Source: Desulfobacterales bacterium | GTDB taxonomy: Bacteria; Desulfobacterota; Desulfobacteria; Desulfobacterales; Desulfosalsimonadaceae | Length of the DNA: 17,957 bases | Assembly: GCA_018224315.1 (NCBI GenBank) | Contig: JAGTVF010000237.1 | Location: 1 to 17,957, forward strand | Direction of reading: 5' to 3' | Part shown: positions 14,175-17,957 of the stretch, one piece after another | Position numbering within the stretch: position 1 is the first letter of the stretch | How the letters are laid out: each line of letters opens with the position of its first letter | Program-made: the position numbers and the translations under genes | The notes under the pieces: model-generated | What the model was told of the DNA's origin: nothing | Seen by the model: only the letters and a program-made list of their open reading frames with translations | Database searches by the model: none

Positions 14175-14642
14175 CTAAAAAGGCAGCGGTTTGCCGGTAA
14201 AATAGGCCAGGGCCTGGCAGGTGGCAATGAGCTGCTGGTTTTCATCCGTCACGCGGATATCGTAACCGGCGGTTTTCCGGGTCCGGCTGGTTTCACTGGC
14301 CCGGGCAAAAAGGCGCATGGGTTTGGCCGGGCTCTGCACATAAGTGACATTGACGTTTAAGGCAACGGCAATTGTGCCGCCTGTCTGGCTGGCGGTCTCA
14401 AAGGCTTCGTCAATCAGTGAAAAAATTGCGCCCCCGTGGGCACGGTTGTAAATATTGGACATGGTCCCCGGGTCATAGCGCATTTCCACGCATGAACTAC
14501 CCCTTTCCAGTTCCAGCAGCTTCATGTTGAGTGCACAGGCCAGCGGCTCACTGGCCACGGCCCTGTAAATGGCATCCCGGATTTCGGGATCAAGGGGGGG
14601 TGGGTCAGCACCGGTCTGGTTGTTTTCAGAGATGTTGTCCAT
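14175..14642 (-). CDS. PaaI-type hotdog-fold acyl-CoA thioesterase
   Basis: 155 residues. The family motif is visible as NRAHGGAIFSLIDEAFE (Asn66, His69-Gly70-Gly71, Asp78), which forms the active site of PaaI and YbgC/YdiI-like thioesterases that hydrolyse aryl- or acyl-CoA. The later strands contain NVNVTYVQSPAK and the AYFTG end typical of the family. The start ATG at 14642 overlaps the htpX stop (TGATG), suggesting translational coupling; a GTG at 14645 is one codon earlier. The substrate cannot be inferred. If this organism degrades aromatics, a CoA-recycling role would fit, but nothing in the sequence shows it. Confidence 0.9.
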   Translation of the reverse strand: MDNISENNQTGADPPPLDPEIRDAIYRAVASEPLACALNMKLLELERGSSCVEMRYDPGTMSNIYNRAHGGAIFSLIDEAFETASQTGGTIAVALNVNVTYVQSPAKPMRLFARASETSRTRKTAGYDIRVTDENQQLIATCQALAYFTGKPLPF

Positions 14643-15568
14643 CACCGCAAGCGTTCCCAGGCTTGCCTGGCCTGGCCGGCGCCATTGCCGGTCCTGGACT
14701 GTGAATGATCCGAATTCGTTGGTTTCTGCCCCCGCAGCCGGGCAATACGTTGTTCAATGGGGGGATGCGTGGAAAACAAATGGGTCAGTCCCCGCCGTCC
14801 GCCAAACGGATTGGCGATAAACATGTGGGCGGTTGCGGGTTCGGCCTGCATGGGAATTTTTTTGCTGTAAGCCCCGAGTTTTTCCAGGGCTGCTGCAAGT
14901 CCGTCCGGATCGCCGGTGATACCCGCGGAAGTGGCGTCAGCCATATATTCCCGGGAACGGGATATGGCCATCTGAACCAGCATGGCAGCCACCGGGGCGA
15001 TAATCGACATGGCGATCAGGCCGAAAATGCCGCCGCCTTCTCCCTCGTCTCTGGAAAAGCCGCCAAAAATGGCTGCAAATCTTGCGAAATTGGCGATCAT
15101 CATGATGGCTCCGGCCATGGTGGCGGCAATGGATCCAATAAGGATGTCGCGGTTTTTCACATGCCCCAATTCATGGGCAATTACCCCCGCGATTTCCCGG
15201 TTGTTCATATAGTGCAAAAGGCCCTCGGTGACAGCGACCACGGCATGCTCCGGATTTCTGCCCGTTGCAAAGGCATTTGGTGCCTGCTGAGGAATAATGT
15301 AGACCCTTGGCACAGGCAGCCCGGCCTTTTGGGCCAGTTGTTCGACAATGCCGTAAAGTTCGGGCGCGCTTTGGGAATCGGCCTCACGGGCCTTGTACAT
15401 TTTTAATACGATTTTATCGGAATGCCAGTAGGAAAAAAAATTTATACCGCCGGCAAAAATCAGGGCGATGAACATTCCGCCTGTGCCCCCGAGCATTTGC
15501 CCGATGAGCATGATGATCACCGTTAAAACCGTAAGCAGCAATGCGGTGCGAAAATGATTGCCGATCAT
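14642..15568 (-). CDS. htpX: HtpX-family membrane zinc metalloprotease (M48)
   Basis: 308 residues. Hydrophobic segments at about 8-28, 30-48, 143-165 and 181-202 place it in the inner membrane. The zinc site is HELGH (His132, Glu133, His136) with the third ligand Glu207 in SREYMAD. The family's NAFATGR and FSTHPP motifs are also present. HtpX degrades misfolded membrane proteins. The ATG at 15568 has AGGAG nine nt upstream. The C-terminal tail after about residue 285 is polar and variable. A predicted promoter and a 10-bp hairpin lie in its leader. Confidence 0.95.
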   Translation of the reverse strand: MIGNHFRTALLLTVLTVIIMLIGQMLGGTGGMFIALIFAGGINFFSYWHSDKIVLKMYKAREADSQSAPELYGIVEQLAQKAGLPVPRVYIIPQQAPNAFATGRNPEHAVVAVTEGLLHYMNNREIAGVIAHELGHVKNRDILIGSIAATMAGAIMMIANFARFAAIFGGFSRDEGEGGGIFGLIAMSIIAPVAAMLVQMAISRSREYMADATSAGITGDPDGLAAALEKLGAYSKKIPMQAEPATAHMFIANPFGGRRGLTHLFSTHPPIEQRIARLRGQKPTNSDHSQSRTGNGAGQARQAWERLR

Positions 15569-15594
15569 GGGGTTGTTCTCCTTACTAGTATATG

Positions 15595-15622
15595 AATTCT
15601 CCGGATCAACCGGAGAATTTTT
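15595..15622. terminator. Ten-bp hairpin in the htpX leader (terminator-like on the plus strand)
   Basis: AATTCTCCGG-ATCAA-CCGGAGAATT is a perfect 10-pair stem with a five-base loop. On the plus strand it is followed by a short T run, but no plus-strand gene ends here. On the minus strand it lies in the predicted htpX leader, about 17 nt upstream of the AGGAG site, where no U-run follows. It may be a leader structure, an operator or an intergenic terminator. Confidence 0.5.
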
Positions 15623-15672
15623 GATCTGCTATTTGTTGCGGATTTGTCCGTTTTCAGTAGCTGAATATCCCA

Positions 15673-15700
15673 AATATAAAACCGTTTTTGCGCAAATCAA
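15673..15700 (-). promoter_or_regulatory. Predicted sigma-70-type promoter of htpX
   Basis: On the minus strand TTGATT (15700-15695; four of six), a 16-bp spacer and TATATT (15678-15673; five of six). Transcription would start near 15666, with a leader of about 98 nt containing the hairpin at 15595-15619. Confidence 0.45.
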
Positions 15701-15719
15701 GGTTAAAATCAGGAAGGAT

Positions 15720-15986
15720 TTAACTTTTCGGATTGCGCTCTTTTTTGAAAAACCGGTATCTGGCCACCAGGTCAAACCATCGGGCCATGCGGCTTCCGAG
15801 TTCAGAGACAGCGGTTTGATCAGCCGCAGGCGCTTCGGAATTCGCCCATAGCTCTGTCATTGGGGGATCTCCGGGCTTTGCTGTTTCCCGGAGGCGGGCG
15901 CAGATGATTTCGGCCTGCCGGGTGTAGCCCTGTGCCGCGTACAAACGGGCCAGGCTCCGGCTTGCATATAAGGAAAGATGTTTCAT
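15720..15986 (-). CDS. Small TPR-like hypothetical protein (88 aa)
   Basis: The first 34 residues read like one TPR unit (SRSLARLYAAQGYTRQAEI, then an ARLRE helix end). The rest is a Pro/Ala-rich linker followed by an amphipathic, basic C-terminal helix with aromatic residues (WFDLVARYRFFKKE). No signal peptide or catalytic motif is present. Its ATG overlaps the stop of the ftsB-like gene (ATGA), so it is translated together with it. A single TPR cannot form a full superhelix, so the protein probably works bound to a partner, possibly in the division or envelope complex suggested by its neighbours. Function unknown. Confidence 0.75.
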   Translation of the reverse strand: MKHLSLYASRSLARLYAAQGYTRQAEIICARLRETAKPGDPPMTELWANSEAPAADQTAVSELGSRMARWFDLVARYRFFKKERNPKS

Positions 15987-16315
15987 TGATTCTGTTTTTG
16001 CTGGTTTTTACCGGCAGCGTCGTCAAAGCGGAAAACGATTTCATCCGGCCGGACCATGTTGAGTTCCTCCCGCGCCACCTGCTCGATATAGGCCGGGTCG
16101 TTTTTCAGTCGGTTGATGCTGCGGTACAGGTCCATGTTTTCTTTTTCCAGCCGGGCGTTTTCCAGCCGGATTTGCTTCAGTTCCTCGCGCATGGCTTTCA
16201 TTCCCGTCAGGCCGTGATTTCCAAAGAGAATGGCCAGCAGGTAAATGCCGAGCAAAAGGGCGGCGGCCCAGAGGCCCCAACGCACAAAACCGGAGTTCTC
16301 GGATACGGATTTCAA
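15983..16315 (-). CDS. ftsB: FtsB/DivIC-like septum formation protein
   Basis: About 110 residues: a short cytoplasmic start, one membrane segment (about 12-31, WGLWAAALLLGIYLLAILF), a Glu/Leu/Asn-rich coiled coil (about 40-75) and the family motif NDPAYIEQVAREELNMV(R)P, as in FtsB and DivIC, which bridge FtsL and FtsQ in the divisome. The open frame extends upstream to 16474 but lies inside murJ and has no family resemblance there. The likely start is TTG at 16315, which overlaps the murJ TGA (TTGA), with GGTGA seven nt upstream. The gene is coupled to murJ before it and the small TPR-like gene after it. Confidence 0.87.
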   Translation of the reverse strand: MKSVSENSGFVRWGLWAAALLLGIYLLAILFGNHGLTGMKAMREELKQIRLENARLEKENMDLYRSINRLKNDPAYIEQVAREELNMVRPDEIVFRFDDAAGKNQQKQNQ

Positions 16316-17862
16316 CTGCGTTTCACCATGGAGATCAGAGCATATAGGGCACTGCGGTGCAGCAGCCATGCGCAGGCGCTGTAGACCAGAATACCGGCAA
16401 AAATGGCCGCTGCCAGTTCCACAATCAGAGCCCGCGCGGGACCTGCGGCATCCAGGGGCAGAAAAGCCATCCACCCCAGCAGGGCAGCACCCATTGCACA
16501 GGCAGTTATCACAGTTTTGCCAGTGGAAACAATGATCTTTTTCCAGTGCAGCCCCCCCAGGCGATAATGGAGCACTCCGGTGAGCAGGACAAAATTGATC
16601 ATGGAGGCAAGGGATGTGGCCAGGGCCAGCCCGCCGTGGGACAGGGGACCCATGAGGATTACGCCCAGGCCGATGTTGGCGATGATGGAATAGGTGGCCA
16701 TCTTAACCGGTGTCTTGGTGTCCTGGAGGGCGTAAAAGGTGGAGACAACGATGCGCACTGCGGAAAAAGCCCACAGTCCGACACTGTAATGAAACAGGGC
16801 AAAGCCTGTGGCCTGCAGACTTTCAATCCCAAACGCCCCCCGGTGAAAAAGCAGCCCGACAATGGGTTCGCGCAAAACAATCAGGCCCACCATGGCCGGG
16901 ATGGTAATAAAAAAAACCATGTTCATGGCATAGGCAAAGGTGTCGGCCAGGGCGGTGAAGTCTTCTGCTGCCGCCTGGCGCGAAAGACTCGGCAGCAGGG
17001 CCACAGACATGGAAATAGCGAATATGCCCAGGGGAAACTGTACCACCCGGTCGGCATAGTACAGATAGGAGACACTGCCTTCGGCCAGCAGGGAGGCCAG
17101 CAGGGTGCCGATGAGAATGTTGACCTGGTAAACCGCTGCGCCGAAAACAGCAGGTCCCATGAGCCTGGCGACCTGGCCCAGACCCGGATGGAGAAGCGGG
17201 GCTTTTTGCCAGACCCGGATTCCTTTTTGCAGCAGAAACGGGAACTGGAGGGCCAGTTGGAGTCCACCACCGATTAACACGCCGATGGCCAGACCCATGA
17301 CAGGTTCCTTCATGAGGGGGGCGATAAACAGCACTGCGCCGATCATGGCAAGGTTTAAAAAAACCGGTGCCAGGGCCGGGGCCGCAAAATGGCCAAGCGC
17401 ATTTAAAATTCCCATGCACAGGGCTACAAGGCAGATACAGACAATGTAGGGAAACATGATCCGGGTAAGGGTGACGGTCAGCTCAAACTTGTCGCCGGAA
17501 AAACCCGGAGCTACTCCCTTGACGATCCAGGGGGCCGTGAGAATGCCCGCAATGGTTACCAACACAAGGATCGCCGCCAGCAGGCGCATGGCAGATCTGG
17601 CAAGCGCAAAGGCTTCGGCCCGGCCGGAACCGGTCAGGTATCGGGTAAAGACCGGCACAAAGGCCATACTCAAGGTGCCTTCGGCAAAAAGGCGCCGCAG
17701 CAGGTTGGGAATCCGGAAGGCCACGAAAAAGGCGTCTGAAAGCCTGCCTGCCCCGAAAAACCATGCGATAATCATATCCCGGATAAAGCCCAGAATTCGG
17801 CTCAGCAGGGTGGCCAGACCGATTACGCCGGCAGCCCGGGTGACTTTTTTTTTCTCATCCAT
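16312..17862 (-). CDS. murJ: Lipid II flippase MurJ
   Basis: 516 residues with about 14 hydrophobic segments, the MurJ/MviN size. The N-terminal signature aligns with E. coli MurJ: SRILGFIRD, SDAFFVAFRIPNLLRRLFAEG, so Arg22, Arg28, Asp43, Arg56/57 and Glu61 correspond to functionally important E. coli positions Arg18, Arg24, Asp39, Arg52/53 and Glu57. MurJ moves the lipid-linked peptidoglycan precursor across the inner membrane. The ATG at 17862 lacks an obvious ribosome site. The 95 bp before it up to the window end hold no visible gene, only a small hairpin near 17943-17955. Its stop overlaps the ftsB-like start. Confidence 0.96.
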   Translation of the reverse strand: MDEKKKVTRAAGVIGLATLLSRILGFIRDMIIAWFFGAGRLSDAFFVAFRIPNLLRRLFAEGTLSMAFVPVFTRYLTGSGRAEAFALARSAMRLLAAILVLVTIAGILTAPWIVKGVAPGFSGDKFELTVTLTRIMFPYIVCICLVALCMGILNALGHFAAPALAPVFLNLAMIGAVLFIAPLMKEPVMGLAIGVLIGGGLQLALQFPFLLQKGIRVWQKAPLLHPGLGQVARLMGPAVFGAAVYQVNILIGTLLASLLAEGSVSYLYYADRVVQFPLGIFAISMSVALLPSLSRQAAAEDFTALADTFAYAMNMVFFITIPAMVGLIVLREPIVGLLFHRGAFGIESLQATGFALFHYSVGLWAFSAVRIVVSTFYALQDTKTPVKMATYSIIANIGLGVILMGPLSHGGLALATSLASMINFVLLTGVLHYRLGGLHWKKIIVSTGKTVITACAMGAALLGWMAFLPLDAAGPARALIVELAAAIFAGILVYSACAWLLHRSALYALISMVKRS

Positions 17863-17957
17863 AATGCAGGACTTTTACAATACCCGTAAGGCAAGATCAA
17901 ATGATAAAAGACAATGCTTTGATTCTGCGGGCTTTCGTAGTTGCCCGAAAGGCAGGC

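Noticed and set aside
16316..16474. Upstream extension of the ftsB-like frame
   Set aside because: It lies wholly inside murJ in another frame, is Cys/Arg/Gly-rich, and precedes a well-placed TTG start with a ribosome site.

Overview
The window looks like chromosome from an anaerobic, moderately GC-rich Desulfobacterota-type bacterium (sulfate reducer, syntroph or aromatic degrader). This rests on protein content: HdrA/MvhD-type electron-transfer proteins fused or clustered with NuoE/NuoF-type NADH-oxidising subunits, an in-frame UGA best read as selenocysteine, and many two-component regulators. It was read by eye; no database search was run.

Region 1 (1-6325, all minus strand) is one redox operon. 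Reading 5' to 3' it encodes a short selenocysteine-containing HdrA N-terminal module (6325-5939), a NuoE-like [2Fe-2S] subunit, a NuoF-like FMN/NADH subunit, a 1084-residue NuoG-ferredoxin/HdrA/HdrA fusion, and an MvhD-like subunit cut by the window edge. The short first gene ends at the point in the HdrA fold where the first HdrA segment of the fusion begins, so a complete HdrA seems to be split in trans, with nuoE and nuoF lying between its two parts. The set resembles soluble flavin-based electron bifurcating or confurcating machinery that links NADH, ferredoxin and a low-potential or thiol partner. The Bam(D)EFGHI electron-input module of class II benzoyl-CoA reductase is one known analogue. 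The catalytic partner is outside the window.

Region 2 (6326-11720, plus strand) is regulatory. A divergent intergenic region of about 417 bp separates the redox operon from a histidine kinase whose sensor is an N-terminal Rossmann (dinucleotide-binding-like) domain plus a Cys-rich PAS domain. It is translationally coupled to an NtrC-type sigma-54 activator. A good sigma-54 -24/-12 promoter then precedes a peculiar protein with a receiver domain at each end and a twice-repeated Cys4 module in the middle, closed by a strong terminator. A natural hypothesis is that the kinase senses cellular redox or NAD(H) state and, through the NtrC-type protein, controls the double-receiver gene and perhaps the redox operon.

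Region 3 (11724-17862, minus strand) is mostly housekeeping: murJ, ftsB-like, a small TPR-like gene, htpX, a PaaI-type thioesterase, two tandem NarL/FixJ-type response regulators (one lacking the phosphoacceptor Asp) and miaA. Overlapping stops and starts (murJ/ftsB, ftsB/TPR-like, htpX/thioesterase) indicate translational coupling. No tRNA, rRNA, CRISPR array, insertion sequence or phage gene was seen.
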